Origin: Acinetobacter brisouioides
GTDB lineage: Bacteria > Pseudomonadota > Gammaproteobacteria > Pseudomonadales > Moraxellaceae
Direction: 5' to 3'
Length of the DNA: 64,000 nt
Assembly (NCBI RefSeq): GCF_004331075.1
Contig: NZ_SJNX01000001.1
Coordinates: forward strand, 521,810 to 585,809
A model generated the notes under the pieces. The model saw nothing but the letters and a program-made list of their open reading frames with translations, was not told where the DNA came from and searched no databases. Positions 25,577-33,728 of the stretch are shown in pieces (the first letter of the stretch is position 1; each line of letters begins with the position of its first letter). Made by a program: the position numbers and the translations under genes.

Positions 25577-26341
25577 TTAAGCTGTTTTTCCCAATACTAA
25601 ATACATCACATCACTTTGAAATGAACCATCTGCCTGAATCTGGAAATGTTGCTTGACGGCATCAGAAACTTTGCCTTGCAAGCTCTGAATCGTTTCAACG
25701 CCACTTGCTGGAGTTTGCATGCGGCTAACCCAACTCTGAAAATCCAAATGCAATACTTGTTTTTCTACTTTCTCAACCTGAAAACCCGCATATTCAGCAA
25801 ATTGCATCCATTCTTGCAAGTTGTAATTTCGCACATGACTTGGATCACGAATCATTTCAATCATTTGCAAAAAGGTGTCTAAAACAGGCTGACCATTTCC
25901 CAAAATATCCACAAAAATCACTTTGCCGTATGGTTGCAAAACACGATAAATTTCCTGCATGGCTTGCCCGACATGCTGCCAGTGATGTGCTGAATAGCGG
26001 CTAATAATGCAGTCAAAGGATTGATCCGCAAAAGGCAATTGCTCGGCTGCACCCTGTTGCCCCTGAATTTGGGTTAGACCCTTCTCTTTTGCTTGCTGGC
26101 AAACCAATTCCACCATTTCCGGGGTGACATCATAAGCAATAACCTGCTCAGTATACGGTGCAACCTGATAACTGACATGCCCCGCCCCACAGCCCAAGTC
26201 CAATATGCGTTTGAACTGGTGCTGCTGCACACATTGCTGCATTTTTACAAATTCTGCACCTTGAGCATGAACATTACTTGTTAAATAAGCATTTGATTTA
26301 TTTTGATATTGATGTTGATTCACTTGATGTTGTGTATTCAT
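25577..26341 (-). CDS. Class I SAM-dependent methyltransferase
   Basis: The 254-residue protein has the Rossmann motif I (LDLGCGAGHVSYQV, about residues 47-60), the acidic residue of motif II (VIAYDVTPEM) and a Methyltransf_11-type motif (FDCIISRYSAHHW). It resembles UbiE/YcgJ-type small-molecule methyltransferases. The start at 26341 has AGAAGGAAG upstream. It is divergent from the TetR gene across a 193-nt gap containing a perfect palindrome, so the TetR protein could regulate it as well. Confidence 0.85.
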   Translation of the reverse strand: MNTQHQVNQHQYQNKSNAYLTSNVHAQGAEFVKMQQCVQQHQFKRILDLGCGAGHVSYQVAPYTEQVIAYDVTPEMVELVCQQAKEKGLTQIQGQQGAAEQLPFADQSFDCIISRYSAHHWQHVGQAMQEIYRVLQPYGKVIFVDILGNGQPVLDTFLQMIEMIRDPSHVRNYNLQEWMQFAEYAGFQVEKVEKQVLHLDFQSWVSRMQTPASGVETIQSLQGKVSDAVKQHFQIQADGSFQSDVMYLVLGKTA

Positions 26342-26482
26342 TTTTTCTTCCTTCTGATTGATATAAAACACAGCATAAAGAAGATCTGATGAAATAAATA
26401 ATGATGATTTATAGGTATATTTATAAAATAAAGCTATAAATTAATTAAGTTTACAAAACTATAAACATCTCTCCCGACACAA

Positions 26483-26500
26483 ACGGACAAATTTGTCCGT
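26483..26500. promoter_or_regulatory. Probable TetR operator (18-bp perfect palindrome)
   Basis: ACGGACAAATTTGTCCGT is a perfect 18-bp palindrome in the gap between the methyltransferase and the TetR regulator, 34 nt before the chosen TetR start. Size, symmetry and position are those of an autoregulatory TetR-family operator. The longest open frame of the TetR gene would start inside this palindrome, an argument for the downstream ATG. Confidence 0.75.
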
Positions 26501-26534
26501 AAAATATCAAAAGATTTTAAATGACTTGGCAAGC

Positions 26535-27104
26535 ATGAGTAAACATTTACAACGCGCGGCACAAAACCGTGAAGAGCTTTTAAATGCCGCGGCAGAAATG
26601 ATTAAAGCCCATGGCATTCATGTGCCTTTACAGATGATTATTGATTATGCAGGGGTTGGACGTGCCACGTTTTATCGTAATTTTGCTGACCGTAAGCACT
26701 TGATTTATGCCTTGTTGCAACAATCCATTGAAAATTTGGAAACACGTGCCAAATATTATGGGCAGTTTGAAGATGGCTTGTTTTTATTAATTTACAGTCA
26801 TATTAACAATCTGCCACACTTATCTGCACTCAAAGAATACTGGCGCGTCCTCGATACCAATGAGGCACAGCTACAAGAACTCATCCAGCAACATCAGCAG
26901 ATTATTCAACCGCTGATTGATCAGGCAATTACTGCAAAGGTTTGTCGCCCAGACCTGACTTTTGAAGATTACCGTACCATTATTTCGATTTTAACTGCAT
27001 CGTTTCGTGGGCATACCGAACAAGAACAAATACGCCTCGCAAAACGTGCCATTGAACTATTACTGACAGGAATTCAAGTATCACACGAGGCACGTTATGG
27101 ATAA
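26535..27104 (+). CDS. TetR-family regulator of the adjacent efflux operon
   Basis: This 189-residue regulator has an N-terminal helix-turn-helix (about 12-55, with VPLQMIIDYAGVGRATFYRNFADR) and a C-terminal ligand-binding helical domain. Its last 8 nt overlap the start of the MFS transporter gene, so the two are translationally coupled. The likely operator is the palindrome at 26483-26500. I chose the ATG at 26535; a TTG at 26493 is in frame but inside the palindrome. Confidence 0.87.
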   Translation: MSKHLQRAAQNREELLNAAAEMIKAHGIHVPLQMIIDYAGVGRATFYRNFADRKHLIYALLQQSIENLETRAKYYGQFEDGLFLLIYSHINNLPHLSALKEYWRVLDTNEAQLQELIQQHQQIIQPLIDQAITAKVCRPDLTFEDYRTIISILTASFRGHTEQEQIRLAKRAIELLLTGIQVSHEARYG

Positions 27105-28740
27105 ACAGCCACGTTATCTGGAAACACCGCCCGACTGGACTGCCGATGAACGCCCAATTTTGCCTGGCTCGCCCCCTTCAATTGAGCACTCGCGGAGCAA
27201 AAGTTATTTATATTTTTTTATCGGCATATTTATTGCGCTTTCCGCAGGGCTGAGTAACGGTTTTATTACCGCTAATCTGCCTCAGCTACAAGGTGAATAC
27301 GGCTTGACTCCAACTGAAGGCGCATGGTTACCCGCTGCCTATGTCATGGCAAATGTCAGCTCTAATTTGATTTTGTTCAAAGCTCGGCAACAGTATGGAC
27401 TGCGGTTATTTAGTGAAATTGGTTTACTGGCTTTTATTGCCGTCATGATCATGCATATTTTGGTGCATAACTATCAATCTGCACTGTTTGCCCGTTTTAT
27501 TAGTGGCTTGGCAGCTGCTCCCCTCAGTTCGCTGGGCATGTATTACATCATGCAGGGTTTTAGCAAAGAACATCGCATTAAAGGATTGTATCTAGGGATT
27601 GGGATTGGGCAATTGGGTGTACCGCTGGCATGGATTATTTCTCCGCTTCTAGTAAACGTCAACAACTGGACTGTGCTCTACACCTTTGAGCTTGGTCTGA
27701 GCATTTGCTGTTTTGCCATGGTGGTTTCACTCAAACTGCCACGTAGTTTACGTATTGCAGTATTTGAAAAAGGTGATTTCATCACCTTTGCCTTACTTGC
27801 CCCAGGCTTTGCTTGTTTATGTGCAGTTTTAGTACAAGGGCCACTGCGTTGGTGGTTTGACTCGCCTTGGATTGCCTATATGCTGATGTGTAGTTTTGGT
27901 CTGCTGGTCTTGGGATTCTTTTACGAACATCAGCGTACTAACCCACTGATTATGACGCGTTGGTTAGGTACTTGGCCAACCTTGCGCTTTATTATTGCAG
28001 CCTTTATGTTGCGCTTGCTTATGTCAGAACAAACCTATGCTGCAGTAAATTTTTTAAAAACAGTCGGTATGGGTCCTGACCAATTCGTGAGTCTCTATAC
28101 CGTGATTTTTTTTGGCATGCTTGCAGGTGCTATTTTCAGTGCGCTGACCTTTGCCCGCGAACGTATTGTCTTGCAATTGGTCTTTGCCGAATTTTTGGTA
28201 TTCATCGCCTGCGGTCTAGACTTTCATTTGACCAGTGATGTGCGACCCGCCAATTTTTATCATAGTCAGTTTTTAGTGGCATTTGCAGGCGGTCTGTTTA
28301 TTGGCCCACTGGTACTGGTGGGTTTTGGTCGTGCCTTGCAACAAGGTGCAGGTCATGTTGTGACTTATCTAGTGCTGTTTTCGGCAACCCAGAGTTTTGG
28401 TGGCTTGGTCGGGTCTTCATTTTTTTCCACTTACCAAAAAGAACGCACTCAAGTTTATCAACTCACCATTAACAATGCCCTGGAAGCTACCGATCCTAAC
28501 GTGACGCAGCGCCTCAGCCAGTATCAAAGCAAGTACGCTTCTTATATTACCGATAACAGCAAAGCCCTAGTACAGGCAAAAGCCAGCCTGTCACAAGTTA
28601 CTACACGTGAAGCACAGGTACGAGCCTATAACGATGTGATTTATTTAAATGGCATTTTTGCCGTAATTTTACTGGTTTGGGGCTTCAGCAATATTGCATC
28701 TACACACTACAATGCCCGCCGCCAACCTCAATCCTCTTAA
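27097..28740 (+). CDS. DHA2 (EmrB-type) MFS multidrug efflux transporter
   Basis: The 547-residue protein has an N-terminal cytoplasmic leader, then about 14 hydrophobic segments (about 38-535). The TM1 region reads IALSAGLSNGFITANLPQLQ and is followed by LTPTEGAWLPAAYVMANV, matching EmrB/DHA2 proton-drug antiporters. An EmrA-type adaptor follows 15 nt downstream. No outer-membrane factor gene is present, so it would use a TolC-like protein encoded elsewhere. Confidence 0.9.
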   Translation: MDKQPRYLETPPDWTADERPILPGSPPSIEHSRSKSYLYFFIGIFIALSAGLSNGFITANLPQLQGEYGLTPTEGAWLPAAYVMANVSSNLILFKARQQYGLRLFSEIGLLAFIAVMIMHILVHNYQSALFARFISGLAAAPLSSLGMYYIMQGFSKEHRIKGLYLGIGIGQLGVPLAWIISPLLVNVNNWTVLYTFELGLSICCFAMVVSLKLPRSLRIAVFEKGDFITFALLAPGFACLCAVLVQGPLRWWFDSPWIAYMLMCSFGLLVLGFFYEHQRTNPLIMTRWLGTWPTLRFIIAAFMLRLLMSEQTYAAVNFLKTVGMGPDQFVSLYTVIFFGMLAGAIFSALTFARERIVLQLVFAEFLVFIACGLDFHLTSDVRPANFYHSQFLVAFAGGLFIGPLVLVGFGRALQQGAGHVVTYLVLFSATQSFGGLVGSSFFSTYQKERTQVYQLTINNALEATDPNVTQRLSQYQSKYASYITDNSKALVQAKASLSQVTTREAQVRAYNDVIYLNGIFAVILLVWGFSNIASTHYNARRQPQSS

Positions 28741-28755
28741 TTTTAGAGAAATGCT

Positions 28756-29910
28756 ATGAGTGAACAGCCAAAAACCGATGATCGCCCAGCTGAACAGGAA
28801 GCCACATCGACAGCACAGCAACAGCCACATTTAAAGGCAGTGCCTCGAGTCAGCAAACTGATTGAAACCAAAAAATCAACCTTGATCCTGATGTTCTTTG
28901 TGCTATTGGTTGGAATGAGCGTGATTATGTGGGCATGGCAGATTGGCCCATTCAATACTCCAATCCAGCAGACAGACAACAGTTATATCAAAGGTAAAAC
29001 CACGATTTTATCCTCTCAAATCAATGGCTATATTCAGGATGTGCTGGTCAGTGACTTTGATCATGTCAAAAAAGGACAAATTCTGATTCGGATTGACCCA
29101 ACAACTTATAATCAAAAAGTGTCACAAGCCCAATCCAGTGTCGAGCAAGCTGCAAATAACTTTAACAATCAGAAGCAAACCATTGCCCAGCGCCAAGCCG
29201 ATATTGCTGCAGCACAAGCCAAAGTCGCTCAGGTCTCGTCACAATATCAACTCTCATTGCAACAACTGCAACGCTATCAAGCTTTAGGGGATACTGGTGC
29301 GGTTTCCAAAACAGATCTGGATCAAAGTCGAGCCAATCTCGCGAATAACCTTGCCTTACTCAATGAAGCCAAAGCCAACGTCAAAGTCGCTGAAGAAGCT
29401 TTAAAAACGGCACAAATTGCCACAACAGGTTTACAGGCACAGGTTAAAAATGCTGCAGCACAACTTGATCAAGCCAATACCACCAAAGATTACAGCATCA
29501 TCACCGCCCCTATGGATGGGCAACTGGGTGATGTTTCTCCACGCGTAGGACAATATGTTGCGGCAGGCTCACAATTACTGTATCTCATTCCTCAAACCAC
29601 TTGGGTGGTTGCCAACTTTAAGGAAACCCAAATTGCCAATATGCAGATTGGGCAAAAAGCCTCGTTTACCGTCGATGCGTTGAATCACAAAAAATTTACA
29701 GGACGGGTTGAGGAAATTTCTCCTGCCGCAGGCTCAGAGTTCAGCGTTTTAAAAACTGATAATGCGACGGGCAACTTTACCAAAGTCGTGCAGCGGATTT
29801 CCGTGAAAATTGCAATTGACTCAAATCAACCCGAATTGGCTCGCCTCAGACCAGGCATGTCGGTCATTAGCTCAGTTGATACGTCCACTCAAGGAACAGG
29901 CACACGTTAA
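28756..29910 (+). CDS. EmrA/HlyD-type membrane-fusion adaptor
   Basis: The 384-residue protein has a cytoplasmic N-terminus, a single membrane anchor (about 40-62), a biotinyl-lipoyl-like half (INGYIQDVLVSDFDHVKKGQ), a long alpha-helical hairpin rich in Gln/Ala (about 120-245), and the second lipoyl half and beta-barrel (YSIITAPMDGQLGDVSPRVG, then WVVANFKETQ). It is the periplasmic bridge of the efflux pump. Its stop overlaps the start of the next gene by one base (TAATG). Confidence 0.92.
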   Translation: MSEQPKTDDRPAEQEATSTAQQQPHLKAVPRVSKLIETKKSTLILMFFVLLVGMSVIMWAWQIGPFNTPIQQTDNSYIKGKTTILSSQINGYIQDVLVSDFDHVKKGQILIRIDPTTYNQKVSQAQSSVEQAANNFNNQKQTIAQRQADIAAAQAKVAQVSSQYQLSLQQLQRYQALGDTGAVSKTDLDQSRANLANNLALLNEAKANVKVAEEALKTAQIATTGLQAQVKNAAAQLDQANTTKDYSIITAPMDGQLGDVSPRVGQYVAAGSQLLYLIPQTTWVVANFKETQIANMQIGQKASFTVDALNHKKFTGRVEEISPAAGSEFSVLKTDNATGNFTKVVQRISVKIAIDSNQPELARLRPGMSVISSVDTSTQGTGTR

Positions 29911-30809
29911 TGCAGATTCAAGCCCAGTTGCCTAAAATCCCTATAGAAACCTTGATGCAACGCAATGATATTCAGCTTGATCTGAAACGGCTGGATTTGG
30001 TTCATCCACAAATTTCAGGCAACAAATTTTATAAACTCAAATACAACCTGCAACAGGCACAGCAACAAGGCAAAACGGCTGTGCTCACTTTCGGGGGGGC
30101 ATATTCCAATCATATTGCAGCAACGGCATACGCTGCTCAAATGCTTGGTCTACAAAGCATTGGTATCATTCGGGGAGAAGAACTGGCACAGCGCCCACTC
30201 AACCCGACCTTGCAAACTGCACGCGAGATGGGGATGCAGCTTGAATTTATTTCACGGCAAGCCTATCAACAACGTCATGAACCAGACTTTTTACAGCAGT
30301 TACAATCGCAATTCCCCGACTGCTATCTGATTCCTGAAGGAGGCACCAATGCCCTTGCGATTCAAGGCTGTCAGGAAATTCTAACTTCGGAAGATTTAAA
30401 TCATTATGATGTATTTTGCTGTGCAGTCGGTACAGGTGGTACATTGGCAGGCTTAATTCAAGCCAGTGATGCACGACACCAATTACTGGGTTTTTCTGCG
30501 CTTAAAGGTGAATTTCTCGCCCGAGAAGTTGCACAGCTTACCTGCAAAAGTAACTGGAAAATTTTGGATACTTACTGTTGTGGTGGTTATGCCAAAACGT
30601 CACCTGAACTGATCCAATTTATTCAAACGTTTGAACAGCAATATCAGATTCCTCTTGAACAGGTATATACAGGCAAAATGCTGATGGGGATTTTTGACCT
30701 GATTCAGCAGGGATTTTTTCAACAAGGCTCACGAATTCTCGCTATTCATACAGGTGGTTTGCAAGGACGTTGTCAAGAGTTAGGCGGTATGCCGAAAATT
30801 TCAGTATAA
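29910..30809 (+). CDS. PLP-dependent D-cysteine desulfhydrase / ACC deaminase family enzyme
   Basis: This 299-residue fold-type II PLP enzyme has the Schiff-base Lys region SGNKFYKLKYNL (about 36-47), the phosphate/substrate loop TFGGAYSNHIAATAYAA and the Gly-rich phosphate-binding segment AVGTGGTLAGLI. Family members break down D-cysteine (to pyruvate, sulfide and ammonia) or 1-aminocyclopropane-1-carboxylate; the sequence does not decide between them. It is translationally coupled to the efflux adaptor, an unusual partner for this family. Confidence 0.82.
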   Translation: MQIQAQLPKIPIETLMQRNDIQLDLKRLDLVHPQISGNKFYKLKYNLQQAQQQGKTAVLTFGGAYSNHIAATAYAAQMLGLQSIGIIRGEELAQRPLNPTLQTAREMGMQLEFISRQAYQQRHEPDFLQQLQSQFPDCYLIPEGGTNALAIQGCQEILTSEDLNHYDVFCCAVGTGGTLAGLIQASDARHQLLGFSALKGEFLAREVAQLTCKSNWKILDTYCCGGYAKTSPELIQFIQTFEQQYQIPLEQVYTGKMLMGIFDLIQQGFFQQGSRILAIHTGGLQGRCQELGGMPKISV

Positions 30810-30839
30810 TGCGCGGTTTTTAGTATTCGGAGAACTCAC

Positions 30840-32039
30840 ATGTCTGCTCTACACTATGATGTCATCGTATTAGGCGCAGGCGCATCAGGCTTGATGTTGG
30901 CAGCATGTGCAGCCAAACGCGGACGCTCCGTATTGGTACTAGAAAAAGCCAATAAAGTCGGCAAAAAAATCCTGATGTCAGGTGGTGGTAAATGTAACTT
31001 TACTAATCTTGATGTCGAGCCTGAAAATTATCTTTGTCATAACCCCCATTTTGTCAAATCGGCACTTTCACGTTATAACCAGTGGGATTTTATTGGTCTG
31101 GTCTGTGAATATGGGATTGCCTATGAAGAACGGAAACATGGGCAACTATTTACCCTCAACGGCGCCAAAGATATTTTAAATATGTTGCTTGCCGAATGTA
31201 ACAAAACAGATTTGGTTGACATTCAAGCTTCAGCAGAAGTTACTCAAGTCCAAGTGCTTGCAGAGCATCAGTTTAGTGTTAAAATATCCACTCAAAGCTA
31301 TCAGGCTGAATCGGTTGTGGTCGCAACAGGCGGTTTGTCTATTCCAACACTCGGCGGTTCAGATTTTGGTTATAAACTGGCACAACAATTCGGGCATCGG
31401 GTTTATCCAACTCGTGCAGGTCTTGTTCCTTTTACTTTTTCCGATCAATTTAAAGAAGTCACAAGTCGTTTAAGTGGCAATGCTTTAGAAGCAACTTTAA
31501 GCAATGCGGATACTGCTTTTACCGAAGCATTACTCTTTACTCATCGCGGTTTGAGTGGTCCAAGTTCATTACAACTATCTAACTATTGGCAGGTTGGTGA
31601 AAGTTTTCATATCAATTTTTTCCCAACTCATGATCTTTGTGAATGGCTAAAACAGAAAAAACTTAGCCAGCCGAAAAGCTTATTACGCACATTACTCAGT
31701 GAACTTGCAGCGAAGTCTGTGATCATTGAACTACAACAATTGATTTGGCAAGTAGATAGTGAAACCGCAATTGGTCAATTCAGCGATCAAAAACTGGAAA
31801 ATATTGCGACTCAACTACAAAACTTTCAGGTCAAGCCATCGGGTACTGAAGGCTACCGTACCGCAGAAGTGACTTTAGGTGGGGTTGATACGGATGAGGT
31901 TTCATCTAAAACCATGGAAAGTAAAAAGCAGAAAGGTTTATTCTTTTTAGGTGAAGTACTGGACGTAACAGGACACTTAGGCGGATACAATTTTCAGTGG
32001 GCGTGGTCATCTGCCGTTGCAGCAGCAGAATATGTGTAA
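30840..32039 (+). CDS. HI0933/YhiN-family flavoprotein
   Basis: The 399-residue protein has an N-terminal FAD-binding Rossmann motif (VIVLGAGASGLMLAACAAKRG, about 8-28), the family motif KVGKKILMSGGGKCNFTN (about 40-57), and the C-terminal TGHLGGYNFQWAWSSAVAAAE that closes the FAD site. The reaction of this NAD(P)/FAD oxidoreductase-like family is not established. It lies 30 nt after the desulfhydrase gene and may be read from the same operon. Confidence 0.9.
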   Translation: MSALHYDVIVLGAGASGLMLAACAAKRGRSVLVLEKANKVGKKILMSGGGKCNFTNLDVEPENYLCHNPHFVKSALSRYNQWDFIGLVCEYGIAYEERKHGQLFTLNGAKDILNMLLAECNKTDLVDIQASAEVTQVQVLAEHQFSVKISTQSYQAESVVVATGGLSIPTLGGSDFGYKLAQQFGHRVYPTRAGLVPFTFSDQFKEVTSRLSGNALEATLSNADTAFTEALLFTHRGLSGPSSLQLSNYWQVGESFHINFFPTHDLCEWLKQKKLSQPKSLLRTLLSELAAKSVIIELQQLIWQVDSETAIGQFSDQKLENIATQLQNFQVKPSGTEGYRTAEVTLGGVDTDEVSSKTMESKKQKGLFFLGEVLDVTGHLGGYNFQWAWSSAVAAAEYV

Positions 32040-32077
32040 CTGCCGAAGGAACGTCATTCCTTCAGCAGTATATATGT

Positions 32078-32269
32078 TTAATTTTTCACGATTTTAGTCG
32101 CTTGAGGATGCCCTGTATAAGCATCTTTGGCACTTGGGTTGCTGTAACTGAACATGTAGGCCACAACTGCTATATAAAATAAGACAATCATGGCAAACAT
32201 GAAACGCACGAGACGTTTATTTTCTTTTACATACATCTCATGAAGTGACCGACTTAGATGGCGTAACAT
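32078..32269 (-). CDS. Small single-pass membrane protein, unknown function
   Basis: The 63-residue protein has a basic N-terminus (MLRHLSRSLHEMYVKENKRL) and one hydrophobic helix (about 23-43, FMFAMIVLFYIAVVAYMF), then a short polar tail. A strong AAGGAGGAG Shine-Dalgarno sequence supports it as real. Two nearby ATGs are possible; the second (32269) has the better 8-nt spacing, while the first (32275) is only 2 nt from the site. It converges with the YhiN-family gene. Confidence 0.7.
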   Translation of the reverse strand: MLRHLSRSLHEMYVKENKRLVRFMFAMIVLFYIAVVAYMFSYSNPSAKDAYTGHPQATKIVKN

Positions 32270-32381
32270 AGTCATCTCCTCCTTTCTATCACGTCAATCC
32301 GACTATTTTTTATACTACATCAAGTTTGTGTTGTGTTGTGTGAAGAAGCATTATCATCACGTATACATTGTTTATCTGCTG

Positions 32382-32399
32382 TAGCCTAAAAATAGGCTA
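32382..32399. repeat. 7-bp dyad overlapping a possible -10 box
   Basis: TAGCCTA-AAAA-TAGGCTA is a perfect hairpin whose right arm merges into TATACT (32398-32403), a good -10 sequence upstream of the gene at 32433. The -35 side is weak. It could be a small operator, but this is uncertain. Confidence 0.35.
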
Positions 32400-32432
32400 T
32401 ACTATTTGCCACTTTTTCAATGCACCACGATT

Positions 32433-32855
32433 ATGTCGTATAGCCTGCAATCCACTTCCCTTGAACTCGACACTGATGTGACGCATCAATGTTATTTACA
32501 TTATACGCGAGATCAGCATCTGATCGGCGTGATTGAGTTTAGCAAGCCAAGCTATGTGCTCAAGTGGGGTGATTTGGAATATTTTCGTCGCCGTACAGAA
32601 GAATTTTCTGTCATGCCATTTCCCGACTTTATCAGTGCCATAGTGATTGATTTACGCAATATCGAAGCATTTCTCGATCAGGATATTCTCATTATTCCCT
32701 GGCGTTTAGTCGATGAAGAATGTCCAATTCGCTTGGTCGTACCACAAGATCGACTCGAATATTATGCAGGTTTTTTTGAACCGACTTGGCTCAGTTCCGA
32801 TGTTGAAACCGCAATTAGTGAAATCCGTACATTTATGGATATGTTTGTGCATTAA
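32433..32855 (+). CDS. Conserved hypothetical cytoplasmic protein
   Basis: The 140-residue protein (MSYSLQSTSLELDTD...) is acidic, with no signal or membrane segment. It has an alternating strand/helix character (HLIGVIEFSKPSYVLKW, AIVIDLRNIEAFL, ILIIPWRLVDEECPI) but no motif I recognise. I start at the ATG at 32433; the frame extends 9 codons upstream across the promoter-like sequence. It converges with fpr, separated by 28 nt. Confidence 0.6.
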   Translation: MSYSLQSTSLELDTDVTHQCYLHYTRDQHLIGVIEFSKPSYVLKWGDLEYFRRRTEEFSVMPFPDFISAIVIDLRNIEAFLDQDILIIPWRLVDEECPIRLVVPQDRLEYYAGFFEPTWLSSDVETAISEIRTFMDMFVH

Positions 32856-32883
32856 GCTGTGGCAAACATATCCAAACTCATTT

Positions 32884-33645
32884 TTACCAGTAATTCTCAA
32901 CAGCAATATTACCTTCACCACGGCGATTCATACTCAAGCCACGTTGTTTTAAGGCTTCTTTGGTATCTTCAACCATTTGCGGGTTACCACAGAGCATAAT
33001 ATGACTAGTTTCCGAGTTAAATTGCTGCCCGATCACAGCTTCTAATTGTCCATTTTTAATTAAAACCGGCAAGCGCTGGTGCAATATTGCCTGTGGGTCA
33101 CGCGTAATAATTGGGACAAACTGAAATCCGGTATGCCCTTCACCAAAAGTTGCAGCAATCTCCTGAATACGCTCGACATATGCCAGTTCTGCTTGTGTCC
33201 GCACACTATAAACCAGATTGATTTTTTGATAATTCTGCCACGTCTCAAAATCTTGCAACATGGACAAAAATGGTGCCAACCCCGTACCTGTTGCCAGTAG
33301 CCATAAATCGTGTGGTAAAGGTTGCTGATAGCGTGCCAAAGTCAAAAATCCATAGGGAATTTTTTCCAGATACAAATCATCGCCCACCTGTAAGTCTTTT
33401 AGGCGTGAAGTAAAAGCACCATCAGGCACAACAATCGAAAAAAATTCTAAAGTTTCATCGTAAGGCGATGAAACAATTGAATATGCTCGCACAATGAGTT
33501 CGCCATCAACTTGTAAACCAATGCGCGCAAACTGACCTGCTGTGAATTTAAAGTGAGCAGGTCGTGTCATGCTAAAGCTGAACAAATTATTTGCCCAACG
33601 TTGAATAGATAAGACTTTTTCTACAGTAAATTTTTCAGATGTCAT
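32884..33645 (-). CDS. fpr: Ferredoxin/flavodoxin-NADP+ reductase
   Basis: The 253-residue FAD enzyme exchanges electrons between NADPH and ferredoxin or flavodoxin. FAD-binding RAYSIVSSP (about 52-60), NADP-binding ATGTGLAPFLSML (about 110-122), the LCGNPQMV segment and the terminal AVENYW match subclass I bacterial FPRs. The ATG at 33645 is chosen; a TTG 15 nt upstream is in frame. A LysR-type regulator is divergent, 83 nt away, the same arrangement as fpr/finR in Pseudomonas. Confidence 0.95.
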   Translation of the reverse strand: MTSEKFTVEKVLSIQRWANNLFSFSMTRPAHFKFTAGQFARIGLQVDGELIVRAYSIVSSPYDETLEFFSIVVPDGAFTSRLKDLQVGDDLYLEKIPYGFLTLARYQQPLPHDLWLLATGTGLAPFLSMLQDFETWQNYQKINLVYSVRTQAELAYVERIQEIAATFGEGHTGFQFVPIITRDPQAILHQRLPVLIKNGQLEAVIGQQFNSETSHIMLCGNPQMVEDTKEALKQRGLSMNRRGEGNIAVENYW

Positions 33646-33728
33646 GATTTCAAGGTGCAAGAATTCGTCGGCTCATGTTAGCATGGCGAGGCAAATATTG
33701 ATATTTTTACTCATTTAAGGCTTCAACT

